A DNA stretch of 52,561 nucleotides from a virus. The position numbers and the translations under genes are program-made. Location: positions 1-52,561 of IMG/VR virus record IMGVR_UViG_3300047560_001441; one strand, given 5' to 3'. This document shows, piece by piece, positions 1-8,116 of this stretch (position 1 is the stretch's first letter; each line of letters begins with the position of its first letter). The notes below the pieces were generated by a model that was given only the letters and a program-made list of their open reading frames with translations, did not search any database and had not been told where the DNA came from.

Positions 1-525
1 ACCTATATAACCAGCTGCACCACCACCCCCACTACCGTTATAAGTATCAACGTTAGGATATGTTAAAGCACCGCCACCCCCTCCTGTGCCTCCACTACCA
101 ATGTAACCATTAATTAAAAAAGAACCTCCAGGAGACGGTTGGGTTGTTTGAGTGACAGTAGCCCCATCAAAGTTACCACCTTGGCCACCGTAAGCAACAA
201 TACTAGTATCTGATATAAACCAACTATTTGAACCATTTGCCCCAACACCGGCCTGGTTTTCTAGACCCCCGGCACCAACAAAAAGTGAATATTGTTGTCC
301 AGGTAAGACGCTTACATAATTAGCCCATGCAAGTCCACCACCACCACCACCTTGACCACGACGATCACGACCACCACCACCACCCCCCCCTATACATAAC
401 ACGCTTACTTGATATACATTATTTGGGCATGTCCATGTAAATGATCCAGGAGTAGTGTATATATTTTGTCCAGGATTAATATTTCTTGCTGCGTGAACAC
501 CAACCAGAGCATTAACTATAGACAT
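1..525 (-). CDS. Glycine-rich virion/fibre protein, partial (3' end outside window)
   Basis: The ATG at 525-523 overlaps the stop of the upstream fibre gene by one base (TAATG). About 175 codons are visible before the window ends. The N-terminus (MSIVNALVGVHAARNINPGQ) leads into a segment resembling the glycine-rich domain of many phage fibre proteins: a Thr-Trp-Thr-Cys-Pro strand followed by runs of glycine (GGGGGGGRDRRGQGGGGGG), then PGQQYSLFVGAGG and further glycine-rich loops. Such domains sit at distal or adhesive parts of fibres. Its position as last gene of the fibre block supports an adhesin or fibre-tip role. The function is inferred from composition and context only. Confidence 0.75.
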   Translation of the reverse strand, partial: MSIVNALVGVHAARNINPGQNIYTTPGSFTWTCPNNVYQVSVLCIGGGGGGGRDRRGQGGGGGGLAWANYVSVLPGQQYSLFVGAGGLENQAGVGANGSNSWFISDTSIVAYGGQGGNFDGATVTQTTQPSPGGSFLINGYIGSGGTGGGGGALTYPNVDTYNGSGGGGAAGYIG

Positions 526-2093
526 TAGAACAAGCTTCCACTAATTACGTAGGAGTCAGCGGCATCTACACAAATTATAGTTGCTAACCCTCTTTGGGTC
601 AGTATTCTATTACCTGTAGAACTAGTTCCAGCCCAGTATAGTGTTGTTCCGGTGTTAGAAATAATTGTAACGTTAGAACTACTATTGTTGAATATTGTAC
701 AATTAAAACCTGATGTTAAAACGCCAGAATTTATCACAACATTGGCAGTAGTAGAAATAAGACCACCATTATAATTGTTTGATAAGGCAATAACTGTGCT
801 TTGAGGTGTGACGGGTAATACTGTTGAACCTGCTGAACCTGTATAACCTGCATAACTCCAGTAAGTACTAGTACCATTAGATGTAAGTATTTGTCCCGAT
901 AAGCCTAGTGAGCCATTTGAACTAATTGAATTTGCAGTTAATGTTACAGCTACTACAGTATTTGTTGTAATATTATTTGAGTAGATATTATTTGAGGTTG
1001 TAGTATTAATACTAATTGTATTTGTTGTAATATTATTTGAGTAAATATTATTTGAGGTTGTAGCATTAATACTAATTGTGTTTGTTGTAATATTGTTAGA
1101 AAAAATATTATTAGAATTAATAGTATCAGATAAAAGAGATGTAGTATAAACTATAGAAGCAACATTAATAACCCCCACTTCAAAATTACCAAGTGAAAAT
1201 GTTCCTGCTACTGATAAATTACCTGTTGTGATTCCATTTGTAATTGTCAATGTGTCGGCTGCAGCTGAACCTGTTACCGATAATGATGCACCAGTTAAAG
1301 AATGTGTAACTGCTACGGAATTAGCTGATATTGGACCAGGAATTGAAATGGCACTAAATGATGGTGTTGGGTTAGAGGCATCTACCCATTGACCAGTATC
1401 AACATCATCATAGTATACTTTAAGAGTACCTTCCTGTGTATTCCACCACAAATCACCAGAAGCAGGAGTGCCAGGCGCAGTATTTGATACTGTTACAGAG
1501 GCTCCACCACCACCACCTCCTGTACCGGATGAACCAGTATAACCTCTTACACCTTGATCACCTTGAGAACCAGTATAACCTAGACCACCTGATCCAACAT
1601 ATCCTGTAGAACCTACATATCCTACACCTATTGATCCAGTGTAACCATAAGATCCTGTGTAACCAAAATCACCCTGAGAGCCACTATAACCTAAATTACC
1701 CTGAGAGCCACTATAACCTATATCACCTTTAGATCCTGTGTAACCAATCGATCCAGTAAACCCATATGAACCAGTGTACCCTAGATTTCCTTGTGATCCA
1801 ACGAAGCCAGTAGAACCTGTATAACCTATTGAACCAGTATAACCCAGATTTCCTTGAGAACCTACAAAACCTGTTGAACCCGTGTAACCTAAATCACCTT
1901 TAGAACCGGTGTATCCTGTTGAACCTGTATATCCTAGGTTTCCTTGTGATCCAACGAAACCTGTTGATCCAGTATAACCTATTGCTAGTGTGTTAGCCAA
2001 CCAAACACCATAGTTATTTGCCCAACTCCAAGACTGGGCATTATAAGTATATGTTTGGTTATTTGCAGGGTTACTAGGAAAATTAATTGCCAT
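525..2093 (-). CDS. Collagen-like tail fibre protein (522 aa)
   Basis: Modular fibre protein. Residues 1-31 are an N-terminal anchor (MAINFPSNPANNQTYTY...WANNYGVW) shared with the genes at 3221 and, more loosely, 9692. Residues about 38-190 are Gly-X-Y repeats of the form GYTGSx, nearly without proline. A short polyglycine linker leads to a DLWW module (GDLWWNTQEGTLKVYYDD) near residues 200-245 that recurs in other fibres here. Residues about 310-385 contain three near-identical 20-residue repeats built on SNNIYSNNITTNT. The C-terminal 130 residues look beta-rich. It presumably forms a trimeric fibre or whisker on the virion. The stop overlaps the next ATG. The specific receptor or T4 counterpart cannot be assigned. 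Confidence 0.85.
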   Translation of the reverse strand: MAINFPSNPANNQTYTYNAQSWSWANNYGVWLANTLAIGYTGSTGFVGSQGNLGYTGSTGYTGSKGDLGYTGSTGFVGSQGNLGYTGSIGYTGSTGFVGSQGNLGYTGSYGFTGSIGYTGSKGDIGYSGSQGNLGYSGSQGDFGYTGSYGYTGSIGVGYVGSTGYVGSGGLGYTGSQGDQGVRGYTGSSGTGGGGGGASVTVSNTAPGTPASGDLWWNTQEGTLKVYYDDVDTGQWVDASNPTPSFSAISIPGPISANSVAVTHSLTGASLSVTGSAAADTLTITNGITTGNLSVAGTFSLGNFEVGVINVASIVYTTSLLSDTINSNNIFSNNITTNTISINATTSNNIYSNNITTNTISINTTTSNNIYSNNITTNTVVAVTLTANSISSNGSLGLSGQILTSNGTSTYWSYAGYTGSAGSTVLPVTPQSTVIALSNNYNGGLISTTANVVINSGVLTSGFNCTIFNNSSSNVTIISNTGTTLYWAGTSSTGNRILTQRGLATIICVDAADSYVISGSLF

Positions 2094-2111
2094 ATGTGTT
2101 CTTTTTACATT

Positions 2112-2119
2112 TATTTATT
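2112..2119 (-). promoter_or_regulatory. Possible T4-type late promoter (AATAAATA)
   Basis: On the minus strand AATAAATA lies about 20 bases before the ATG at 2093, differing at one base from the T4 late consensus TATAAATA. It lies within or just after the end of the 2118-2876 gene. AT-rich context makes chance matches likely, so support is moderate. Confidence 0.4.
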
Positions 2120-2876
2120 AGACGTATCTTGATTTAAAATTGCCGTAATTAGCAGCCAGTTGTGTAGTTGATAGTTCAGAAGTGTAAAACATTGCTACAG
2201 CACAATCAAAATTAGCATAATAACTGGCTTGTCCATATACCATACCTAATCTCCAATTATTAGTATTATCTGTAGCAGCATTGACATTTAATGCAGAACC
2301 AATTTGTACCTGATCAACAAAAAGTTTAGTACCACTTGCTGTACTTGATGTAACTGCTACTTCATGCCACTTACCATCAGATACTATATTATTATAGACA
2401 GTTGGTTGATTTTGTTGATCCCCCGCTCCTAATCCTGACCATATTCCAACATTACCACCGCCTATAGTTAACCCAAAATCCTGTGATGATGTACCAGAAG
2501 ATACATACCCCATAATACCAGGTTTCTGATAATAAGTAGCATTATCAGAAAAAGATGTTGATTTTATCCAACAATAAAATGTAAATGTGGATAAGTTGGT
2601 AGTAACGAGTCCTATACCATATTGCGATGAACCGTTAAATGTTACATAGTTGTTTTTCTTTGTTAGGCTAGTGGTTATAGTGGGTGATCCAGTAAATGTC
2701 ATGTTACCATAACCCATCTGATCAGTCCAGGAACTAGTAGATATTGTGTTATTAATACTACTTAAATATGCATCAAAATACTGTCTCAATCCAGTAGTGG
2801 TATATGTACTACTCCCACTGGTATTATAGTTACTTGACGTATATTTTCTACTGGATGTTAATGTTTTAGTAGACAT
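2118..2876 (-). CDS. LamG/concanavalin A-like domain virion protein (252 aa)
   Basis: Residues about 65-250 look like a laminin-G/ConA-like jelly-roll lectin fold: VTFNGSSQYG near residue 75, then FTFYCWIKS, WHEVAVTSS, KLFVDQVQIGS, NNWRLGMVYG and a closing CAVAMFYTSELSTTQLAANY. These are the usual strand landmarks of LamG_3 domains. Such domains bind carbohydrate in many proteins, so a role in host-surface glycan binding is plausible. The first 60 residues are Ser/Thr/Tyr-rich and low in complexity. The gene starts by a one-base stop/start overlap with the upstream gene and is probably translationally coupled. The exact ligand is unknown. Confidence 0.75.
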   Translation of the reverse strand: MSTKTLTSSRKYTSSNYNTSGSSTYTTTGLRQYFDAYLSSINNTISTSSWTDQMGYGNMTFTGSPTITTSLTKKNNYVTFNGSSQYGIGLVTTNLSTFTFYCWIKSTSFSDNATYYQKPGIMGYVSSGTSSQDFGLTIGGGNVGIWSGLGAGDQQNQPTVYNNIVSDGKWHEVAVTSSTASGTKLFVDQVQIGSALNVNAATDNTNNWRLGMVYGQASYYANFDCAVAMFYTSELSTTQLAANYGNFKSRYV

Positions 2877-3217
2877 TACGTAATTTCTGCTCCAAACACC
2901 GTGAATGCAATGTTAGCAGTGCTGTTTGCAAACACTACTATAGAATCATTAGCTGCAAGTGTAATGCCAATAGTTAGTGCAATACTATCTGAAGCAGGAA
3001 TAGTTGTTTCGTAAGCTAAAAAGGTATTAGATGTGGGTGTTGAAATAGAATATCCACTCTTAACAGATGCTAACCTGAAATTTCTTGGTGTTGCATCTAA
3101 GTTACAAATATTTACTGTTGATACAGTAGCAGAAGTGGCTGCTGGAACTGTATATAAAGTGGTATATGTACTGGCAACAGGTGCGGACTGTCCTAATATT
3201 TTATACGCGTATGTCAT
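2876..3217 (-). CDS. Small beta-rich virion protein (113 aa)
   Basis: A 113-residue protein that reads like a single beta-sandwich: YKILGQSAPVASTYTTLYTV, SATVSTVNICNLDATPRNFR and NDSIVVFANSTANIAFTVFG. Proteins of this size and pattern occur as small virion structural proteins in marine T4-like phages (family resemblance from memory). It sits between a LamG-like adhesin and a minimal fibre protein, so it probably decorates the tail or fibre base. The initiation codon lies just after the stop of the upstream gene. No enzymatic motif is visible. Confidence 0.7.
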   Translation of the reverse strand: MTYAYKILGQSAPVASTYTTLYTVPAATSATVSTVNICNLDATPRNFRLASVKSGYSISTPTSNTFLAYETTIPASDSIALTIGITLAANDSIVVFANSTANIAFTVFGAEIT

Positions 3218-3220
3218 TAA

Positions 3221-3526
3221 TTAAGCTCCCATGAAAAGAAACGGACTTAAAGATTCAGTGGCTGATCCACTACCACCTCCAGCTGATGGGATTGCCGAAA
3301 CCCATTGAGATGTATCACCATCATTATAATATATAAAAAGTAACCCTAAATCATTATTCCACCAAAGATCACCATTTTTAGGACTTGATGGTGCTGCGGA
3401 AGAAATAGAAAAAGAAGCACCAGTACTTCCTTGCCATACACCATAGTTGTTTGCCCAGTACCACGTTTGTGTACCATAGGTATATGTTTCGTTATTTGCA
3501 GGACTAGTAGGAAAATTAATTGCCAT
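3221..3526 (-). CDS. Minimal fibre protein: anchor plus DLWW module (101 aa)
   Basis: The first 31 residues (MAINFPTSPANNETYTYGTQ...WANNYGVW) nearly duplicate the N-terminus of the 522-residue fibre. They are followed directly by a DLWW module (NGDLWWNNDLGLLFIYYNDG) and a short glycine/serine tail ending SPFLFMGA. The collagen-like shaft that separates these modules in the longer fibres is absent. It may be a short spike or the product of shaft loss after duplication. An AATAAATA element lies 24 bases upstream and an AAGAAG ribosome site precedes the ATG. Confidence 0.7.
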   Translation of the reverse strand: MAINFPTSPANNETYTYGTQTWYWANNYGVWQGSTGASFSISSAAPSSPKNGDLWWNNDLGLLFIYYNDGDTSQWVSAIPSAGGGSGSATESLSPFLFMGA

Positions 3527-3549
3527 ATCAGATCTTCTTGTTTATATCC

Positions 3550-3557
3550 TATTTATT
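3550..3557 (-). promoter_or_regulatory. Possible T4-type late promoter (AATAAATA)
   Basis: AATAAATA on the minus strand, 24 bases upstream of the ATG at 3526, in a true intergenic gap (3527-3560). One mismatch to TATAAATA. The spacing to the gene suits a late transcript with a short leader. Confidence 0.5.
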
Positions 3558-3560
3558 TCA

Positions 3561-6500
3561 TTAAGCCCAAGTACCAACTGAAACATTAGAACCAGCAGTG
3601 CCAATCGGATAAATTGATATAAATGAACCCGCTCTGATTGTATATGCACCTCCAGGTGCAGCTGACGGTTGATATTGAGGTATAAATGTACCACCACTAC
3701 CTATTGATACAGTACCACTCCATTTCCAGTAACGGGCAATACCAGCCGAAGATGAACTTGAAGAAATTACTGTGGATGTTTCTCTAGTAACTGCAATACC
3801 AGCAACACCAGTATCAATAAAGTTGAATGTATTGGAAGCTTGTGATGTAGAGTGCACTATATATTCTATATTATTGATTGTAGCATTACCTCCAAATAAC
3901 ACACTAACAGTATGTGAGGTAGTACCAGCTGATTTATACCATAATGTCTCTGCTTCAAATCTATAGATAGTATTAGAACTTAGTGTTACACCTACACCGT
4001 ATATATTTTGTACCGCAGTAGAATTTAACCCTACAAGATCTTGCTCTAACCTAAAGAATTGCATTCCAGGTACAATACCTCTTTGTGTACCTGCTGGTGT
4101 GTATAATAGTGTTTTACCATCGAACTCCATTGCACCAGCAGTGGCAGTAGTAAGGTTAGTACCTGTTTGGAACGTAAGAGGTGCTGTAGAAGTAGTACCT
4201 GCTGGTAATGTAATAAATGAACTGGAAGGTGAGCCAGTACCTGCATTAGGAGATGTTGTAACCCATTGTGAACTATCACCATCATTGTAGTAAACATAAA
4301 GACTACCTGTCTCTGAACTCCACCACAGATCACCAGTATTAGCAGAACCTGGTGGTGTTGCTGATAATGTTACAGAAGTACCACCTCCACCACCAGAACC
4401 AGCAGATCCTGTATAACCAACAGAACCAGATGAACCTGTATAACCAGCAGCAGAAGATCCAGTATACCCTGTAGAACCTGCATAACCGACACCTATTGAA
4501 CCAGTATAACCTGTACCACCTTGTGATCCAATTGACCCAGTATATCCTGTATCGCCTATGGAACCTGTAAATCCTACCGAACCACTATAACCAGTAGAAC
4601 CTATTGACCCTGTATAGCCTGTATCACCAATATCACCAGTTCTTGCAAAAGTAATAATAATATCAAGTGCATTACTAAATGTGTTTGAACCTGACAGGAA
4701 TGATGAAGGGACCGCAAAGTAATTTGTATAGTGGGTATGATTACCAGTAATAGCAAACAAAGCAAAATGATCAGTGTTTGCTTTTTCAGTTACTGTAAAG
4801 TGACCTTTTATTGATGATGTTGAATCATCAATTGTTTGTAAGTAGTTATAGACTGATACAAAATTATCTGCATTTTCATTTATATAAAGAGTGGTTGCTT
4901 GTGAGGCATTGGTATTACTTAACTTTAAACCACCATTACCTGGATCACTATTGTCAGTATTTGCATTAAACGTATAATCAAATGCTGCACCACCAAATGT
5001 ACCTTGTGGACCTTGTGATCCTACAAAACCAGTGGAACCTGTGTAACCAGTTGATCCTGAACTTCCAGTATCACCTTTAGAACCAGTATAACCAACAGAA
5101 CCAGTAAATCCTGTACTACCTATAGAGCCTGTATATCCAACAGAACCGATTGAACCTGTGTAACCAACAGAGCCTGTAAACCCAGTAGCACCTTGTGATC
5201 CTGTATAGCCCAGTGATCCTACCGAACCTGTATAACCTGTACCACCAATTGAGCCTGTATAACCAACACCATTAGTAATTAATGCAGCTGCAAACCACGA
5301 ACCTGATCCGGATAATACCTTTTGTGTTGATCCGCCAGTATATGCAGTACAATCAATATTATCAGTTGTACCGTTCATATAAACAATGCGTGTTATTTCT
5401 TGACTTACTCCTGACCAAGTAAGTTTGGGATTCTGTGCAATAGCAAATCCAGAACCATTTTTACGCAATTGTGAATTATATTGATTTGTATTAGCAGATG
5501 GTGTATCCCACCATACATGCAATGTTACTTCGTAATAACCTGCAATTGTTGGTGTGAACTTATATGTTGATGCATTCCACCAATTTTGTGGATCAAAATC
5601 ATCAATAAACTGAATTACTGTATCACCATCTGCGGATATAGTTTGATCAGCATTAAGTTTAGCTTGTACTACATAATCACTTACTGATAAAGCAGCTGAT
5701 GATCCTGTATAACCTGTAGAACCGGTATAACCTACACCTTGAGAGCCGGTATAACCTAGGTTACCTTGTGATCCAACATAACCCACTGAACCTGTATAAC
5801 CTGTAGTACCTTGTGACCCCTGTGAGCCAGTATAACCAGTACCACCTTGAGATCCAGTAAACCCTGTTGTACCCTGTGAACCAATTGACCCAGTATAGCC
5901 AGTATTACCAATAGAACCTGTGAAACCTATCGAACCTGTGTAACCTGTTGTACCCTGTGATCCTATTGAACCGGTGTAACCTGTACCGCCCTGAGAACCA
6001 GTGAACCCTGTAATACCTTGATCACCTGTTGATCCAGTATAACCAGTATCACCCTTAGAGCCGCTAAATCCAATAGAACCAGTAAATCCGAGTGAACCAG
6101 TATAACCAGTGCCACCTTGTGAACCAGTAAATCCTGTATCACCTATATTACCTGTTCTGGCAAATGTAATAACTACATTTGAACCATTTGTAAATGATGT
6201 AACACCACTCAGATAAGACACCGGAATATCAAAATGATCAACATCTTCAGTGTGTGTTCCAGTGATAGCAAACATTGCATAGTTTTGTGCGTTTGCCAGA
6301 TCTCTAAGAGAGAAATGACCCTTGATAGCACTTGTACTATCATCAACAGTCTGTAAGAAAGAATAACTGTTAGCACCCAATGCATCAATATAGTCTACAT
6401 AAAGACTAGTTGCATATACTAAGTTTGTGTTACTAAAGTTTAGATATCCATTAGCTGTAGATGTATGAGCTGTGTTAGTTGAGAAGCTATATTCAAAAGC

Positions 6501-7868
6501 TGCACCACCAAACTCACCTGCAGGACCCTGTGATCCTACAAAGCCTGTTGAACCTGTATACCCGTCATTACCTTGAATACCCTGATCACCTTTAGATCCT
6601 GTATATCCTGTTGAACCTTGGGAGCCAGTGAATCCAATATCACCCTTTGACCCTGTATAACCTGTACCACCTTGTGATCCTGTAAAGCCTGTTGTACCTT
6701 GATCACCAGTTGAACCAGTATACCCTGTAGTACCTTGAATACCTTGTGATCCAGTAAAACCAACTGATCCAGTAAATCCTATTTCGCCTTGTGATCCTAC
6801 ATAACCTGTACCACCTTGTGATCCAGTAAACCCTTCTACACCTCTACTACCAGTATAACCTGTTGTTCCTTGTATACCCTGTGAACCAGCAAAGCCTACT
6901 GATGTAGACCAATAAGCAGTTGTACCATTGGAAGTAAGAACCTGTCCAGCTGTACCAATAGAACCGTTTGCATTTAATCCTTTAATAAAGGACGTAGCAG
7001 TTCCATCAACTTTAAACAGTTCATTATTATTACTTGAATCAGTAACTACAAAGTAACGAGTAGGATCACCAGCACCACCCCACAACTTAACTTGCATAAA
7101 GACATTGGAACCTGATACATCTGAACCAAATGCCCAGTAGGGATCAGCATAGTTAGGTAGTAATAAATTAGGATTAGCATAACCTGAGCTAGTGAAGGAT
7201 GCTGCGTTTACTGAACCTTTAAAGTAAGCATCATTCCAACTTGCACCTGGTTGACCTAAATTAGCAACACCATCACTATTAGGTTGAATAGATGCATCAC
7301 TACCACTAATTTGAATGAATTGAGAACTTGTACCAAGATATAATGAATAATAAGTAGGAGCAAATATTTGACCTGAGCTGTAATAGCTAATAGGAACGTT
7401 TACAACGCCTTGGCTATCAAGTGTAAGCTGATAAGAACCGTTTATAAGTTTATCAGTAGTTGCAACACTTCCTGTTGAACCTGTATAACCAATACTACCA
7501 GTTGATCCAGTATATCCAGCATCACCTTTTGAACCTACAAATCCTGTTCCTTGTGATCCAGTAAAACCAATTGAACCGGTGTAACCAGCTGCCCCTGGAC
7601 CCCAATAAACATCTGAACCGTTTGTATAAAGAACTTGACCACCCGAACCCAAACTATTATTTGCTATAATAGATTTTACTGTTAAATTTCCTGAAACATT
7701 TACGTTTGTATTATTAGCACCAATTTCAAATACAACAGAACCATTGCCGGAATATAAAATTCCGTCAGTCATGTTAAGGGCTAATTCACCAGGGTTTGTG
7801 AGGGTTGTGTTATTAGCAGCACGTCCAGAAACAGACGTACGCTTAATTTGGATCAGGTTATTTGCCAT
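3561..7868 (-). CDS. Giant collagen-like tail fibre protein (1435 aa)
   Basis: Residues 1-50 form an anchor (NLIQIKRTSVSG...NPGELALNMTDGILYSGNG) resembling the N-terminal domain of major tropism determinants and shared with the 8117 gene. Several blocks of proline-poor Gly-X-Y repeats (GYTGSx/GFTGSx) alternate with globular insertions. Two copies of a roughly 120-residue domain (about 451-575 and 957-1079) carry FLQT(V/I)DDSTSAIKGHF and end in FARTG(N/D)IGDTG. A C1q/TNF-like beta domain near residues 720-815 has DDFDPQNWWNASTYKFTPT and GYYEVTLHVWW. A DLWW module and a beta-rich C-terminal domain follow about residue 1200. It is probably a long trimeric fibre. It has no late promoter of its own and is probably cotranscribed with the 66-residue gene upstream. 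Confidence 0.85.
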   Translation of the reverse strand: MANNLIQIKRTSVSGRAANNTTLTNPGELALNMTDGILYSGNGSVVFEIGANNTNVNVSGNLTVKSIIANNSLGSGGQVLYTNGSDVYWGPGAAGYTGSIGFTGSQGTGFVGSKGDAGYTGSTGSIGYTGSTGSVATTDKLINGSYQLTLDSQGVVNVPISYYSSGQIFAPTYYSLYLGTSSQFIQISGSDASIQPNSDGVANLGQPGASWNDAYFKGSVNAASFTSSGYANPNLLLPNYADPYWAFGSDVSGSNVFMQVKLWGGAGDPTRYFVVTDSSNNNELFKVDGTATSFIKGLNANGSIGTAGQVLTSNGTTAYWSTSVGFAGSQGIQGTTGYTGSRGVEGFTGSQGGTGYVGSQGEIGFTGSVGFTGSQGIQGTTGYTGSTGDQGTTGFTGSQGGTGYTGSKGDIGFTGSQGSTGYTGSKGDQGIQGNDGYTGSTGFVGSQGPAGEFGGAAFEYSFSTNTAHTSTANGYLNFSNTNLVYATSLYVDYIDALGANSYSFLQTVDDSTSAIKGHFSLRDLANAQNYAMFAITGTHTEDVDHFDIPVSYLSGVTSFTNGSNVVITFARTGNIGDTGFTGSQGGTGYTGSLGFTGSIGFSGSKGDTGYTGSTGDQGITGFTGSQGGTGYTGSIGSQGTTGYTGSIGFTGSIGNTGYTGSIGSQGTTGFTGSQGGTGYTGSQGSQGTTGYTGSVGYVGSQGNLGYTGSQGVGYTGSTGYTGSSAALSVSDYVVQAKLNADQTISADGDTVIQFIDDFDPQNWWNASTYKFTPTIAGYYEVTLHVWWDTPSANTNQYNSQLRKNGSGFAIAQNPKLTWSGVSQEITRIVYMNGTTDNIDCTAYTGGSTQKVLSGSGSWFAAALITNGVGYTGSIGGTGYTGSVGSLGYTGSQGATGFTGSVGYTGSIGSVGYTGSIGSTGFTGSVGYTGSKGDTGSSGSTGYTGSTGFVGSQGPQGTFGGAAFDYTFNANTDNSDPGNGGLKLSNTNASQATTLYINENADNFVSVYNYLQTIDDSTSSIKGHFTVTEKANTDHFALFAITGNHTHYTNYFAVPSSFLSGSNTFSNALDIIITFARTGDIGDTGYTGSIGSTGYSGSVGFTGSIGDTGYTGSIGSQGGTGYTGSIGVGYAGSTGYTGSSAAGYTGSSGSVGYTGSAGSGGGGGTSVTLSATPPGSANTGDLWWSSETGSLYVYYNDGDSSQWVTTSPNAGTGSPSSSFITLPAGTTSTAPLTFQTGTNLTTATAGAMEFDGKTLLYTPAGTQRGIVPGMQFFRLEQDLVGLNSTAVQNIYGVGVTLSSNTIYRFEAETLWYKSAGTTSHTVSVLFGGNATINNIEYIVHSTSQASNTFNFIDTGVAGIAVTRETSTVISSSSSSAGIARYWKWSGTVSIGSGGTFIPQYQPSAAPGGAYTIRAGSFISIYPIGTAGSNVSVGTWA

Positions 7869-7883
7869 ATGGCCCTCTTACAA

Positions 7884-7897
7884 ACAGTATATACTGT
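7884..7897. other. Perfect 14-bp palindrome
   Basis: ACAGTATATACTGT reads identically on both strands. It lies between the stop of the 66-residue gene and the start of the giant fibre gene, touching the stop codon. It could bind a dimeric protein or be chance; there is no terminator-like T run. Confidence 0.4.
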
Positions 7898-8097
7898 CAG
7901 GATTCCAGTTCATTCTTTTTAGTCTTGGAGCTGGCCTTATCTAAGGCTTTTTGTTGCTCTTCAACTTTACTATTTAGGCTTGCAATTTGCTTCTCATAAA
8001 AAGCAATCTGAGCTGATTGCAAGATATTACTCTTGGTCAGCTCAGATACAGCGTTTAATAATTTTTCCACATACAAATTAAATAATTCAGGTCCCAT
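7897..8097 (-). CDS. Small coiled-coil protein between fibre genes (66 aa)
   Basis: A 66-residue, mostly helical protein. Residues 5-45 have heptad-like spacing of hydrophobics (LYVEKLLNAVSELTKSNILQ; QIASLNSKVEEQQKAL), followed by a lysine-rich tail. Size, helicity and location between two fibre genes suggest a fibre assembly factor or a small structural connector, but this is inference. A GAAAG ribosome site lies about 10 bases before the ATG at 8097. No homologue is recognised with certainty. Confidence 0.65.
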   Translation of the reverse strand: MGPELFNLYVEKLLNAVSELTKSNILQSAQIAFYEKQIASLNSKVEEQQKALDKASSKTKKNELES

Positions 8098-8116
8098 AAT
8101 ATATTATCTTTCAGTA

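Noticed and set aside
3772-4290. Short open frames on the plus strand and in alternative frames within the fibre genes
   Set aside because: They arise from repetitive Thr/Gly codons of the minus-strand genes and have no ribosome sites or recognisable protein sequence.
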